From Zhouia amylolytica (GTDB lineage Bacteria > Bacteroidota > Bacteroidia > Flavobacteriales > Flavobacteriaceae): a DNA stretch of 64,000 nucleotides. The DNA is taken from assembly GCF_900116365.1 (NCBI RefSeq), contig NZ_FPAG01000008.1:124001-188000 (forward strand), written 5' to 3'. The notes beneath the pieces are model-generated. The model saw only the letters and a list, made by a program, of their open reading frames with translations, did no database searches and had not been told where the DNA came from. A program made the translations under genes and the position numbers. Of the stretch, positions 43,356-53,571 are shown piece after piece (within the stretch, counting starts at the first letter, position 1; every line of letters starts with the position of its first letter).

Positions 43356-44984
43356 ATGATAAAATTTAATGAATCTATAAAGTCGTTAGCACTTCTATTG
43401 TTTATTACCATAAGCCTTTCGTGCAGCTGTAGTAAGGATAAGGAAATAGGGGAGGATGATCCTATTGCTGAAGAAGAGATAAAGGCAACAGGGGTTTATA
43501 CCTCTGATAAAACTCAGAATGTGAATGTGGTATATTTTTACCCAAAAGGAACGACTCCATTACCTAATTATCATAAAAGATTGTCGGGTATAATGGACTA
43601 TATACAAGGTTTTCTGGCCGATGAACTCGAAAATTACGGATTTGAAAGAAAGGAATTTGGTTTACAACGGGATACAGGAGATAATTCATTGATTAAAATA
43701 ATCCCAATTGAAGGAAATGAAACAGACTATACCAATGCGTATAGTAAAACACGACAAGAGGTTAGAAATTATTTTGATGCCCATCCTGAGGAAGAATCAA
43801 GTTCCCATACCGTTATTTTTCAACCAAGTGTGACTGGAGAATCGGGGTGTAACTTTAATGTTGGTGGAGCATTACCTTTTACGGGAATCAATAATTGGGG
43901 ATTTGTTGTTGATTATAAAGAGTTGGATATGAGGCATTTTAGAACAGGTACGACTGAAGGCGACTGTCTGAAGGTAGGGTCAACGATGCATGAAATTCTT
44001 CATTCATTTAATATACAGCATGATCGGGAGCGTTATGGCCAGGAGTGGGAATGTGTAATGAGCGGAGGCGGAGGAAAGATATCCCGACAAGAGTCAGCAG
44101 GTAAAATTCATATTACCAAAACTGCCTGTGCTGTTCTGGACAGATCGGAGGTCTTTAATTCGGATGGAACATTTTACGGTGATCCTGACCTTAACATAGA
44201 ACAGTTGCAAGTAGCTACTAATGATCAGGATGTGATCGTTTTATCAGCAAAGGTGAGTTCATCTTCAAAGGTTAAATATCTTGGGGTATTTCACGATAAG
44301 GCACCTTACATTATTAATCAGGATTATGATGCGATCAATTGGTTGGGAGCCATTAATGAAAATGGAGAGGTACGTATGGAAATGCCTTTACGTGAATTTT
44401 TTCCTGAGATGTTAATTGAAGGATCCGAATTGCGCATGCAATTAAAGTTTATTCATGAAGACGGAAGCCGAACCAATAAAAATTTCGTTTATACGATTGA
44501 AGCAGGAAAGCCTAACATTGATATAAACATAACATCAGAAGATGTACAGGAATTTGATAAATCGGCATGGGAAGTTCTTTCAGCAAGTTCTGATGAATCT
44601 TTTGCTCCTAAGGAAGCCTTGATAGATGGCGATATTACGACTTTCTGGCACAGTAAATGGACTGACCCGGCTTCTACCTTACCACAGAATTTCGTTATAG
44701 ATATGGGAGCAGTTATGACAGTCAAGGGGTTGACCTTTGTACAACGACAGCAGACTGATGCTGCAAATGACGGACCTTTAAAAGTACATGTAAAAGATTA
44801 TGAGGTGGCTGTTAGTACGGATGGATCAACCTGGACTCAATTGGGTGAGTATGCTTTATATCAATTAGTAAACAAACAATACAATATTTTTGATACTGAA
44901 CAATCTTTTAGGTTTTTGAAGATTACAGTAAACTCTACGTATGAGAAAGATACGTGTGCATTAGCTGAAATAGGAGCTTATTAA
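43356..44984 (+). CDS. Metzincin-like metallopeptidase lipoprotein with C-terminal F5/8C domain
   Basis: A 542-aa lipoprotein; ATG at 43356 is preferred to the TTG 18 bp upstream, and the signal ends LSCSC. The catalytic region has MHEILHSFNIQHD: His212, Glu213, His216 and His222 in the metzincin spacing HExxHxxxxxH, with Asn in place of the usual Gly at 219. A likely Met-turn, WECVMSGGGG, follows about 25 residues later. Residues about 400-542 are an F5/8C domain (LIDGDITTFWHSKWTD) closely related to that of the preceding gene. It may cut the protein core of a glycoprotein or mucin-like substrate. The family name is uncertain; zinc peptidase activity is inferred. Confidence 0.75.
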   Translation: MIKFNESIKSLALLLFITISLSCSCSKDKEIGEDDPIAEEEIKATGVYTSDKTQNVNVVYFYPKGTTPLPNYHKRLSGIMDYIQGFLADELENYGFERKEFGLQRDTGDNSLIKIIPIEGNETDYTNAYSKTRQEVRNYFDAHPEEESSSHTVIFQPSVTGESGCNFNVGGALPFTGINNWGFVVDYKELDMRHFRTGTTEGDCLKVGSTMHEILHSFNIQHDRERYGQEWECVMSGGGGKISRQESAGKIHITKTACAVLDRSEVFNSDGTFYGDPDLNIEQLQVATNDQDVIVLSAKVSSSSKVKYLGVFHDKAPYIINQDYDAINWLGAINENGEVRMEMPLREFFPEMLIEGSELRMQLKFIHEDGSRTNKNFVYTIEAGKPNIDINITSEDVQEFDKSAWEVLSASSDESFAPKEALIDGDITTFWHSKWTDPASTLPQNFVIDMGAVMTVKGLTFVQRQQTDAANDGPLKVHVKDYEVAVSTDGSTWTQLGEYALYQLVNKQYNIFDTEQSFRFLKITVNSTYEKDTCALAEIGAY

Positions 44985-45002
44985 AAGATTAAATAAAAAA
45001 TT

Positions 45003-46601
45003 ATGTTGAACAGTACTAAAAATCTTAGTTGTTTATATTTCATAGCAGTTGTATTTGTGGGCTGTACCGGGGGAATTTCTAAAGATGTAAAATCAGTAAA
45101 TAATGGTGCAGCAGCTAAAGGCAGTAAGCCAAACATTATATACATTCTGGCTGATGATCTCGGGTATGGTGATCTTGGGGTATATGGACAGGAATTTATT
45201 GAAACGCCAAACATTGACTTATTAGCAAAGGAAGGGATGCTTTTTACACAGCATTACAGTAGTGCCCCAGTATGTGCTCCCGCGCGATTTTCATTGCTAA
45301 CTGGAAAGCATTCGGGGCATTCTTTTATCAGGGGGAATGACGGATGGAAAGAGCGAGGTGACGTTTGGAATTATAAAGCAGCTATCGCTGATTCAACTTT
45401 AGAGGGGCAGCGGCCAATTCCATCAAAAACTGTTTTGTTTCCTAAGATGCTTCAGGAGCAGGGATATAAAACTGGTATGGTTGGAAAATGGGGATTAGGA
45501 GCTCCTCATACGGATGCGATACCAACAAAAATGGGCTTTGATTTTTTCTATGGATATAATTGCCAGCGGCAAGCACATACCTATTATCCTGTTCATTTAT
45601 ATAAAAACGATAAACGGGTATATTTAAAAAATGATACTATTCCTCCTGGTACAAAATTGGAAGAAGGCGCAAGTCCGTATGATGCTAAGAGTTACGAGCA
45701 ATTTAATAAGGGTTTGTACAGTCCGGATCTTATGTTTGATGAGGTTCTTTCGTTTATTAATCAAAATAAAGATCAACCATTTTTTATGTATTGGGCAACA
45801 CCATTGCCACATGTCGCACTTCAGGCACCAGCACGTTGGGTAAATTATTATGTTGAAAAGTTTGGAGATGAGGAGCCTTATTTAGGACAGAAGGGGTATT
45901 TTCCAAGTAAAAACCCTCATGCGACCTATGCAGCAATGATTTCTTATTTGGATGAAAACGTTGGAAAATTGGTTTCTTATTTGAAGAGTAAAGGATTGTA
46001 CGAAAATACTCTTATTGTTTTCTCTTCGGATAACGGACCATCTTTTGCCGGAGGTGCAGAGCCAACTTATTTTGATAGTGCGAAGCCTTTTAAAAGTGAG
46101 TTTGGAAGAGGGAAAGGATTTGTATATGAAGGAGGTATTCGGGTTCCGATGATTGCAACATGGCCAAAAAGGATTAAAGCAGGAACAAAAACGGATCATG
46201 TTTCTATTCAATATGATCTTGCCTCTACCTTGGGCGATCTATTGGGTTTTCAAATGCCAGAGTCAGATGGAATCAGCTTTTTGCCTACTTTATATGGGGA
46301 TCAACAGTCGCAATTGGAACATGAATTTTTAATGTGGGCTTATCCAGAATATGGAGGTCAGGCTGCCATCAGGATGGATGACTGGAAACTTGTGAGACAG
46401 CATCTAAACGATCAAAAAGCACCAACATTGGAATTGTACAATTTAGGTCAGGATAAAGCGGAACGATATAATGTCGCTCAGAAGTATCCCGATATTGTAG
46501 CTAAGGCTGTTGAACTTTTTGATGAACAATATGAAGAACCGGACTTAAAAGTATTTTCCATACCATTAATATCTGAAAGTCTTTTGATAAAAGATCAATA
46601 A
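45003..46601 (+). CDS. S1-family formylglycine sulfatase (1)
   Basis: A 532-aa lipoprotein sulfatase (lipobox VFVGC, Cys21). The alkaline-phosphatase-fold features are present: metal-binding ILADDLGYGDLG (Asp51, Asp52), the maturation motif PVCAPARFSLLTGK where Cys91 becomes formylglycine, GKWGLG, and the SDNGPSF metal site. The CxPxR motif has Ala in place of the common Ser, which is still accepted by the consensus. Overall it looks like the arylsulfatase A-like S1 group. It would remove sulfate esters from the glycan at the surface or in the periplasm. The maturase needed for formylglycine (anaerobic type or FGE) is not in the window. Confidence 0.92.
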   Translation: MLNSTKNLSCLYFIAVVFVGCTGGISKDVKSVNNGAAAKGSKPNIIYILADDLGYGDLGVYGQEFIETPNIDLLAKEGMLFTQHYSSAPVCAPARFSLLTGKHSGHSFIRGNDGWKERGDVWNYKAAIADSTLEGQRPIPSKTVLFPKMLQEQGYKTGMVGKWGLGAPHTDAIPTKMGFDFFYGYNCQRQAHTYYPVHLYKNDKRVYLKNDTIPPGTKLEEGASPYDAKSYEQFNKGLYSPDLMFDEVLSFINQNKDQPFFMYWATPLPHVALQAPARWVNYYVEKFGDEEPYLGQKGYFPSKNPHATYAAMISYLDENVGKLVSYLKSKGLYENTLIVFSSDNGPSFAGGAEPTYFDSAKPFKSEFGRGKGFVYEGGIRVPMIATWPKRIKAGTKTDHVSIQYDLASTLGDLLGFQMPESDGISFLPTLYGDQQSQLEHEFLMWAYPEYGGQAAIRMDDWKLVRQHLNDQKAPTLELYNLGQDKAERYNVAQKYPDIVAKAVELFDEQYEEPDLKVFSIPLISESLLIKDQ

Positions 46602-46648
46602 ATGGATGTGAAAATATGGTTTGTGAATAGTTGATTTGTTAGTGAATT

Positions 46649-46680
46649 CATGTCCATTCCTTTTGGGATGGACATGTTTT
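46649..46680 (+). terminator. Terminator after sulfatase 1
   Basis: CATGTCCATTCC (46649-46660) pairs with GGGATGGACATG (46665-46676) with one G-T pair, followed by TTTT. It separates sulfatase 1 from the GH97 gene. Confidence 0.75.
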
Positions 46681-46748
46681 CCAAATGCAGTAATCAACTA
46701 AAATATTAGAATCAGATTGAATTATAAATTAAAATAAACATTAATAAA

Positions 46749-48731
46749 ATGAAAAGAATGAAAAATAGGAGGTTCTGTGGATTTCATATCCTATTTCTTG
46801 GTTTACTATTACCATATACCATGTTGGGCCAGAATTATAGTGTAAGTTCACCAGATAGGGAAACCGTAATTTCTATAACAAATGAGCATCAGTTAAGCTG
46901 GTCTGTTTCTAAGAACGGGGCTGTGGTTATTCCTCAGGTAGTCATTGGAATGGAGGTTAATGGTGTTCAGTGGGGGAATAATTCTAAATTAAAGTCTAGT
47001 ACTACTGAGGATGTTAAGAGTGAATTTGGAGTGGTTGTTCCATTAAAAAATAAAGTTGTTAAAGATGAATACAATCAATTAACCCTGAAATTCAAAGAAG
47101 GTTTTGCCATTGATTTTAGAGTATATAATGAGGGAGTTGCCTATCGATTTAAGGGGCTAAAAGGGAATGAAGCTGTGGTTAAGAATGAGACTATGAAAAT
47201 TAGCTTTAACCCGGAAACCACTTCATTGTTTCCGTTAGAAAAGTCGACCTATTCGCATTATGAAAGATCTTATATACCCACCAAGGTCGATACGCTATCT
47301 AATGGTGAGTTTTGTTCTTTACCAGTGTTTTTTAAAAATGACGATCAAACACATATTCTATTTTCGGAAGCGGATGTCTATGATTATCCGAATATGTTTT
47401 TAAACGGGAATAAAGGAAATAGCCTTATAACTAAGTTTCCGAAGGCTGTTGCTAAAACAATACCCCAACCGGGAAACCGCATAGATAGAAATGTGATTAT
47501 TACTGAAGAACATCCTTATATAGCTAAAACAAAGGCGAAAAGAAATTTTCCATGGCGATTTTTTGTTATCAGTAAGAACGATGCAACTTTCATTGAGCAG
47601 GATATGGTGTTGAAGCTTTCGTCTCCAAGTAAATTAAAAAATGAAGATTGGATAAAGCCTGGCCGTGTAGCCTGGGATTGGTGGAATGCTAATAATGTAT
47701 TTAATGTGGATTTTAAGTCTGGATTAAATACGGCCACGTACAAGTACTTTATAGATTTTGCCTCGAAGCAAGGAATTGAATATGTGATACTGGATGAAGG
47801 CTGGACTAAGTCTACTACTGAAATCCTGGATTTTAATCCTGATATGGACGTTAAGGAGCTTATCCGTTATGGAGAACAAAAAGGAGTAGGGATTATTTTA
47901 TGGTGTTTATGGAAACCTTTGGATGAAAATATGAAAGAAATATTAGATACTTATGCTGGATGGGGAGCAAAAGGGATTAAAGTTGATTTTATGCAACGTG
48001 CGGATCAGTATATGGTTAATTCTTATGAACAAATCGCTCTTGAATGTGCTAAGCGAGAATTACTAGTTGATTTTCATGGGGCTTATAAACCATCCGGACT
48101 ACGTCGTGCCTATCCGAATGTGATCAGTTATGAAGGGGTTAAAGGGAACGAGCACAATAAATGGTCGCAAGATTTAACACCAACGCACAATGTAACTTTA
48201 CCTTTTATAAGAATGGCAGTAGGGCCTATGGATTATACGCCAGGTGCTATGAGGAACGCACACCTGAAAAACCATCATATTAGTTTCGAACGTCCTGTGA
48301 GTATTGGAACAAGAGCGCATCAGGTAGCTATGTACATGGTTTTTGAAAGTGGACTTCAAATGTATTGTGATACGCCGAGTGCTTATATGAAGGAACAGGA
48401 AACTACGGATTATATTACACAGGTACCTTCTACATGGGACATGATAAAAGTTCTTCATGCAAAAATCGGTGAGTATATAGCCGTTGCCCGAAAAAATGGA
48501 GATGACTGGTATGTTGGAGCAATGACTGATACGAACTCAAGAGACCTTAAAATAGACTTTTCTTTTCTACAAGAGGGTACTTATGAGGCCTTAATTTACA
48601 AAGATGGATTGAATGCAGGAACTTATGCCGAGGATTATGTGTTGGAAAAAGTTGAAGTTGATAATCAAACAGTTATAACAGCTAAGTTAGCCAAGGGAGG
48701 CGGATGGTCTGCTATCATAAAGAAAAAGTAA
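46749..48731 (+). CDS. GH97 glycoside hydrolase, retaining type (alpha-galactosidase-like)
   Basis: A 660-aa secreted enzyme with signal peptide ending LPYTMLGQ. The GH97 layout is complete: N-terminal beta-supersandwich (about 25-290), TIM barrel (about 300-560, YVILDEGWTKSTTEIL, GWGAKGIKVDFMQR) and C-terminal sandwich. GH97 splits into inverting alpha-glucosidases (SusB) and retaining alpha-galactosidases, the latter having a catalytic Asp on the barrel. Here KVDFMQR has Asp413 at that place, and Glu468 in EGVKGNE is a candidate acid/base. Thus retaining alpha-galactosidase or a related activity is likely. It is followed after 28 bp by sulfatase 2. Confidence 0.88.
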   Translation: MKRMKNRRFCGFHILFLGLLLPYTMLGQNYSVSSPDRETVISITNEHQLSWSVSKNGAVVIPQVVIGMEVNGVQWGNNSKLKSSTTEDVKSEFGVVVPLKNKVVKDEYNQLTLKFKEGFAIDFRVYNEGVAYRFKGLKGNEAVVKNETMKISFNPETTSLFPLEKSTYSHYERSYIPTKVDTLSNGEFCSLPVFFKNDDQTHILFSEADVYDYPNMFLNGNKGNSLITKFPKAVAKTIPQPGNRIDRNVIITEEHPYIAKTKAKRNFPWRFFVISKNDATFIEQDMVLKLSSPSKLKNEDWIKPGRVAWDWWNANNVFNVDFKSGLNTATYKYFIDFASKQGIEYVILDEGWTKSTTEILDFNPDMDVKELIRYGEQKGVGIILWCLWKPLDENMKEILDTYAGWGAKGIKVDFMQRADQYMVNSYEQIALECAKRELLVDFHGAYKPSGLRRAYPNVISYEGVKGNEHNKWSQDLTPTHNVTLPFIRMAVGPMDYTPGAMRNAHLKNHHISFERPVSIGTRAHQVAMYMVFESGLQMYCDTPSAYMKEQETTDYITQVPSTWDMIKVLHAKIGEYIAVARKNGDDWYVGAMTDTNSRDLKIDFSFLQEGTYEALIYKDGLNAGTYAEDYVLEKVEVDNQTVITAKLAKGGGWSAIIKKK

Positions 48732-48759
48732 ATCTTAAGAATCATAAATTAAATAGATC

Positions 48760-50388
48760 ATGTTAAATTCAATTCGAAGGTTATTTTTCTTTTTATCGTT
48801 ACTTCTTGTTTTTGTTGGTTGCAATCAAGCGAAAAAACCATTAGTTAAATCCCCTAATATTTTGTTCGCAATCATGGACGATGCTACTTACAAGCATATG
48901 TCTGCCTATGGTTGTACCTGGGTTCATACTCCTAACTTTGACAGAGTGGCTAATAATGGGATCTTATTCAACAGGGCTTATACACCCAATGCTAAATGCG
49001 GTCCTTCAAGAGCGAACATTTTGACGGGGAGAAATTCATGGCAACTGGAGGAAGCGGGAAATCATTGGGCTTATTTCCCGACGAAGTTTAAGGTGTTTAC
49101 GGAAGTTTTAGCTGAAAATGGATATAAAGTGGGTTATACTGGAAAAGGATGGGCTCCCGGACGTGCATTTAATGAGGATGGTACGAAAAGAGATCTGTTA
49201 GTTCAATCTTATAATGAGAACGTACTATCGCCTCCTACTTCTGGTATAAGTATTACGGATTATGCCGAAAACTTTAATGAATTTTTGAGTGAAAAAGGAG
49301 AAGAACCTTTTTTCTTTTGGTATGGAGGTTGGGAACCTCACAGGTCTTATGAATATGGATCCGGTATTGCAAAAGGAAATAAAAAACTTAATGATATAGA
49401 AGACTCGGAAATATTTGAATTTTGGCCTAAAAACGATTCGATTAGAACTGACTTACTGGACTATGCTTATGAGATCGAATATTTTGATAAACAATTAGGT
49501 AAAATGATCGATAAGCTGGAAGCGGCTGGAGAATTAAGTAATACGATTATTGTTGTAACGTCTGATAACGGTATGCCTTTTCCCAGAGTAAAAGGACAAG
49601 AATATGAATATTCTAACCATTTACCACTTGCTATCATGTGGCAAGAAGGTATCGAGTATAAAGGAAGGCAAATTGACGATGTAGTTAGTTTTATTGATTT
49701 TGCGCCTACCTTCCTTGAACTTGCTGGAGTAGATGTGAATGACACAGGTATGAAGCCATTAACGGGCAAGAGTCTTGGCGATATTTTTTATGCCAGAGAG
49801 GAAGGGATTATTGACTCTACCAGGAATACTGTGTTGATAGGGAAGGAAAGGCATGATGTAGGTAGGCCCGATGATCAGGGTTATCCAATTAGAGGAATCA
49901 TAAAAGATAACTTCCTATATCTTCATAATTTTAAAACTGACAGATGGCCAGCTGGGAACCCTGAGACCGGATATTTGAATGTGGATGGGGGGGCTACCAA
50001 AACGGTTATATTGAATCAAATTGAAGATGGAAGTTTAACGGAATATTGGAAGTTGTCATTCGGAAAAAGACCCCAAGAGGAATTTTATGATCTCTCCAAA
50101 GATCCGGGTTGTATAGAAAATCTTGTTAGTAACACTGATTATAATTCTTCTAAGGAACGTCTTAAAGCGGAGTTGTTTGATCGATTGAAACAACAAAGTG
50201 ATCCGAGAGTATCAGGGCAAGGAGATGTGTTTGACTCTTATAAATATGCTGATAAAAGAGGTGTGCATTTTTATTCACGTTATATGGAGGGAGATTCAAG
50301 TTTAGTATGGAGTTGGGTGAATGATTCCGATTTTCAGAATCTCGATTCGTTGAAGGCTTCTTCAGAACAAGTTAAAATTAATGAATAA
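48760..50388 (+). CDS. S1-family formylglycine sulfatase (2)
   Basis: A 542-aa lipoprotein sulfatase (lipobox VFVGC, Cys21). Asp40-Asp41 (IMDDATY) bind the metal, and [15 protein letters not shown] holds Cys80 in the standard C-x-P-S-R maturation motif. [12 protein letters not shown] supplies further metal ligands, and later [14 protein letters not shown] is typical of the C-terminal region. It resembles the S1 subgroup that includes N-sulfoglucosamine sulfohydrolase-like proteins, but subfamily choice is not secure. With the other sulfatase it implies a glycan with at least two kinds of sulfate positions. A strong terminator after the gene marks the end of the polysaccharide locus. Confidence 0.92.
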   Translation: MLNSIRRLFFFLSLLLVFVGCNQAKKPLVKSPNILFAIMDDATYKHMSAYGCTWVHTPNFDRVANNGILFNRAYTPNAKCGPSRANILTGRNSWQLEEAGNHWAYFPTKFKVFTEVLAENGYKVGYTGKGWAPGRAFNEDGTKRDLLVQSYNENVLSPPTSGISITDYAENFNEFLSEKGEEPFFFWYGGWEPHRSYEYGSGIAKGNKKLNDIEDSEIFEFWPKNDSIRTDLLDYAYEIEYFDKQLGKMIDKLEAAGELSNTIIVVTSDNGMPFPRVKGQEYEYSNHLPLAIMWQEGIEYKGRQIDDVVSFIDFAPTFLELAGVDVNDTGMKPLTGKSLGDIFYAREEGIIDSTRNTVLIGKERHDVGRPDDQGYPIRGIIKDNFLYLHNFKTDRWPAGNPETGYLNVDGGATKTVILNQIEDGSLTEYWKLSFGKRPQEEFYDLSKDPGCIENLVSNTDYNSSKERLKAELFDRLKQQSDPRVSGQGDVFDSYKYADKRGVHFYSRYMEGDSSLVWSWVNDSDFQNLDSLKASSEQVKINE

Positions 50389-50446
50389 CTGAATTATATC
50401 TGTAATAATATGAATTGAAAGCAGGGGATATTTAAAGTTAAAATCA

Positions 50447-50475
50447 AAAAGAGGCTTCTATTAGAAGCCTCTTTT
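50447..50475. terminator. Bidirectional terminator between sulfatase 2 and the M1 peptidase
   Basis: AAAAGAGGCTTCTA (50447-50460) pairs perfectly with TAGAAGCCTCTTTT (50462-50475). T-rich ends on both strands make it a terminator for the two convergent genes. Confidence 0.92.
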
Positions 50476-50484
50476 ATGTATTTA

Positions 50485-52431
50485 TTAATTTCCTGAAGAA
50501 TTTGATGGCCAACTATCGTTAGCACTATTGATATCAGGTATAAGCCTTTCGGGATCTATCTGGATGCTTTTTATTTCGTGATCTGTTTTATAAAAATAAT
50601 TCCAGGTATCTCCTCGATGCCAAATTTCTACCGGCATCACCAGGGTTTTATTGGTTCCATCTTCAAACAAGATTTTCATATGTACGGGCATTGGTATTTC
50701 ACCAAGGTTACTTAAGGATATGATATACCCTCCATTTTGTTTATGGGCACCTGTTATGGCGAGGTCAATATTCCCATTACCATAGAACCATCCTCTCCAA
50801 AACCAATTTAAATTTTCACCCGAAGCATTTTCCATGGCATTGAAAAAGTCTGAAGGTTGCGGATGTTTATAAGCCCAGTTTTTAATGTAGGTTCTGAATG
50901 CATAGTCAAAACGTTCCGGACCTAAAATATATTCTCTTAACATATAGAGTCCTAAAGCAGGTTTGTAGTATGCCGTATTTCCTAAATTTCGGGTATCCAC
51001 AATGTCAGGGTACGTATTAATACCTTCTCTCGTTTTTTTAGAAAAATAAGTTAAGTTGGCTCTTGGTTTTCTGGCATTGCCTTTATACTCTCCGTTGTTA
51101 AACTCTAAGTGGGCATAGGTATTGATAAAGCTGTTGAATCCTTCATCCATCCATGGGTATAGTCTTTCGTTTGATCCTACGATCATTGGAAACCAGTTAT
51201 GTCCGAACTCGTGATTGGTAACTCCCCAAAGGCCATTAGTTTTTGCTGTTACTTTACAAAAGCTGAGTCCGGGATATTCCATTCCCCCAACATTCGAAGC
51301 AACATTAACGGCATTGGTATATGGGTATTCAAACCACTTGTTAGAATAGTGTTCTATGGCGGCTTTGGTGTATTCTGTTGAGCGTCCCCAGGCATCATTA
51401 CCAGAAACTTCAATTGGATACACAGATTGTGCGACACATTTGTTCTCACTGGCAAGCTCAATTTTTGCGGCATCCCAGACAAATGCTTTTGAAGAAGCAA
51501 AAGCTACATCTCTGGTGTTTTCCATTGCAAAATGCCATGTAATTGTTCCTTTTTGTTTAGGACGTGTATTTGCATAGTCGGTTACTTCTTCAGGTGTAAT
51601 TATATAAACTGATTTCTGGCTTTTTTCTGCTTGGCGCATTCTGTTTATTTGCGTTTTGGTCATTACTTCTTTTTCGTTGAGTAACTTACCTGACCCAGCC
51701 ACGATATGATTGTAAGGCACAGTAATTTTATAATCGAAATCGCCATATTCGCAATAGAATTCTCCAGCCCCTAAGTAAGGTTCGGTATTCCATCCTTTAA
51801 CATCGTCATAAACAGCAACCCTCGGATACCACTGCGCCAGGGAATAGATAATTCCGTTTTTAGTTTTTTGTTGTCCCATTCTATCCATTCCAGATTCCGG
51901 AATTTCATAGGAGAAATTCATGCTAATAGTTGCAACCCCTCCATTTGCAGGTATTGGTTTGTCTAATGTGACCTGCATTCTGGTGTCTGTAATTATGTAG
52001 GAATTGAGGGCTTCACTTCGTCCTATTTTTGCCTTAAGGTCTGAGAACGTATAGCCTTTATCGGTATCACCAGAATACCTGTTTCCTTGTATAGGAGTTG
52101 TAAGCGTTCCTCTGGATTCTTTCTTGAATCGATTTTGGGATAGGTATAGCCAAATGTAATCTAAGTCTTGGGGACTATTATTTGTGTAGGTTAGTTTTAT
52201 TTCTCCAGAAATTGTATGTGTTACATCATTTAAGGAAACATCGATTTTATAATCGGCTTCATTTTGCCAATATTCAGGTCCCGGCTCTCCGGATGCCGCT
52301 CTATATGCCGATCCTTGCCTATACATAATGGGATCAAAATCTTGCTGATTGTTTTTAACCACTTCTTGTCCTATACCCAAAAGGGGCCAAAGGAGCAAGA
52401 CAACAATAGCTCTACTTACTATCTTTTTCAT
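50485..52431 (-). CDS. M1-family (gluzincin) metallopeptidase
   Basis: A 648-aa exported aminopeptidase-like protein with signal peptide (VVLLLWPLLGIGQ). The zinc motif TNHEFGHNWFP (His407, Glu408, His411) and the third ligand Glu430 in WMDEGFNSF have the M1 spacing HExxH-x18-E. The exopeptidase motif GxMEN appears here as GGMEYPG, a variant known in the Bacteroidota M1 branch. The C-terminal domain is short. Several predicted strands in residues 50-230 form the N-terminal saddle. It would trim peptides in the periplasm. It is convergent with the polysaccharide locus and is probably independent of it. Confidence 0.92.
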   Translation of the reverse strand: MKKIVSRAIVVLLLWPLLGIGQEVVKNNQQDFDPIMYRQGSAYRAASGEPGPEYWQNEADYKIDVSLNDVTHTISGEIKLTYTNNSPQDLDYIWLYLSQNRFKKESRGTLTTPIQGNRYSGDTDKGYTFSDLKAKIGRSEALNSYIITDTRMQVTLDKPIPANGGVATISMNFSYEIPESGMDRMGQQKTKNGIIYSLAQWYPRVAVYDDVKGWNTEPYLGAGEFYCEYGDFDYKITVPYNHIVAGSGKLLNEKEVMTKTQINRMRQAEKSQKSVYIITPEEVTDYANTRPKQKGTITWHFAMENTRDVAFASSKAFVWDAAKIELASENKCVAQSVYPIEVSGNDAWGRSTEYTKAAIEHYSNKWFEYPYTNAVNVASNVGGMEYPGLSFCKVTAKTNGLWGVTNHEFGHNWFPMIVGSNERLYPWMDEGFNSFINTYAHLEFNNGEYKGNARKPRANLTYFSKKTREGINTYPDIVDTRNLGNTAYYKPALGLYMLREYILGPERFDYAFRTYIKNWAYKHPQPSDFFNAMENASGENLNWFWRGWFYGNGNIDLAITGAHKQNGGYIISLSNLGEIPMPVHMKILFEDGTNKTLVMPVEIWHRGDTWNYFYKTDHEIKSIQIDPERLIPDINSANDSWPSNSSGN

Positions 52432-52768
52432 ATGGATTAATTATTAATAATATTTGTTGGCACACAAATTAAGCTTTCTTGTAAAGACTAAGAAGGAAGA
52501 CCTACCTCATTAACATATTTTGATCAAAAATCACCTTATTTTAGACGAATCATTCATTGTCTATAGGCCATCGGTTAAATTTTAGATGAGGGTTGAAAAT
52601 TAAATGATTTATGTACTACTTTGATTATCGGTACTTCACTTCTTATTGTTGAAGATTTCTTGCCGGGATCCCCAAAATTGAATGAAATAAAAAGCATGGA
52701 TAAATGTCATTGAGAATCAGGTTGATTATAAATAACTTAGTTGTTGAAATCATTTAATTCGCGCTGAT
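52432..52768. other. Divergent intergenic region between M1 peptidase and LOG gene
   Basis: No gene is visible in these 337 bp. A perfect palindrome TTTTGATCAAAA lies near 52519-52530 and might be a regulator site. Both flanking genes must take their promoters from here, but I cannot place them with confidence. Confidence 0.4.
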
Positions 52769-53515
52769 ATGAATAAAATGAATACCATACCGAAGAAAAC
52801 CCTTGTATCCAGCGAATCATTATTTGTTAGAGGTCCTTTATCCCGATTGAGGGAGTTGTTGTTTTCTTTCCGGGTACAATATCATTTTATAAGAGCTTTC
52901 CGGGCGATGCATTTTGTTGGGCCTTGTGTGACCATATTTGGTTCTGCAAGATTTAATAAAGATTCTGAGCATTACAAGAATGCTGAGCACATTGGAGCAG
53001 CTTTGGCTAAAATGGGTTTTACAGTAATGACCGGAGGTGGCCCGGGGATCATGGAGGCAGCGAACAAAGGGGCTTATCTGGCCGGAGGAAAATCTGTAGG
53101 GTGTAATATTAAGTTACCGTTAGAGCAAATTCCTAACCCATATTTACATAAATGGATTAATATCCCTTACTTTTTTGTTCGTAAAGTTATTTTGGTCAAA
53201 TATTCATATGCCTTTGTGGTAATGCCCGGAGGGATGGGTACTCTTGATGAACTTTTCGAGTCTCTTACGCTCATACAGACGAAAATAATTGAAAATTTTC
53301 CTGTGGTTATTTTTGATTCTGATTATCACAAAGAGCTATGCCACCATATTCACCGTATGGAAGAGGAGGAGAGTATCAGCAAAAAAGACAGAGAGCTACT
53401 TTTTGTAACTGATTCTGTGGATGATTTAATAAGACATATCGATAAGTTTGCAATTAAGAAGTATGATCTAAAGGAGAAATCTGCGAAGCCTAAATGGTGG
53501 TTTGGCGAGACGTAA
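52769..53515 (+). CDS. LOG-family phosphoribohydrolase-like protein
   Basis: A 248-aa cytoplasmic protein of the LOG (lysine decarboxylase-like, TIGR00730) family. The two nucleotide-binding signatures are GGGPGIMEAANKG (about 89-101) and MPGGMGTLDELFE (about 152-164), and an early CVTIFGSARF strand completes the Rossmann fold. Plant and bacterial members cleave cytokinin or nucleoside monophosphates to release the base; despite the old name they are not lysine decarboxylases. The N-terminal 50 residues (with RLRELLFSFRVQYHFIRAF) are an extension found in the longer bacterial type. It is the first plus-strand gene of the stress/energy cluster. Confidence 0.88.
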   Translation: MNKMNTIPKKTLVSSESLFVRGPLSRLRELLFSFRVQYHFIRAFRAMHFVGPCVTIFGSARFNKDSEHYKNAEHIGAALAKMGFTVMTGGGPGIMEAANKGAYLAGGKSVGCNIKLPLEQIPNPYLHKWINIPYFFVRKVILVKYSYAFVVMPGGMGTLDELFESLTLIQTKIIENFPVVIFDSDYHKELCHHIHRMEEEESISKKDRELLFVTDSVDDLIRHIDKFAIKKYDLKEKSAKPKWWFGET

Positions 53516-53571
53516 TAACATCAAAGTAATCTTTACGAAATTAAATTTATAAAATCACTGTATTAGAATGA

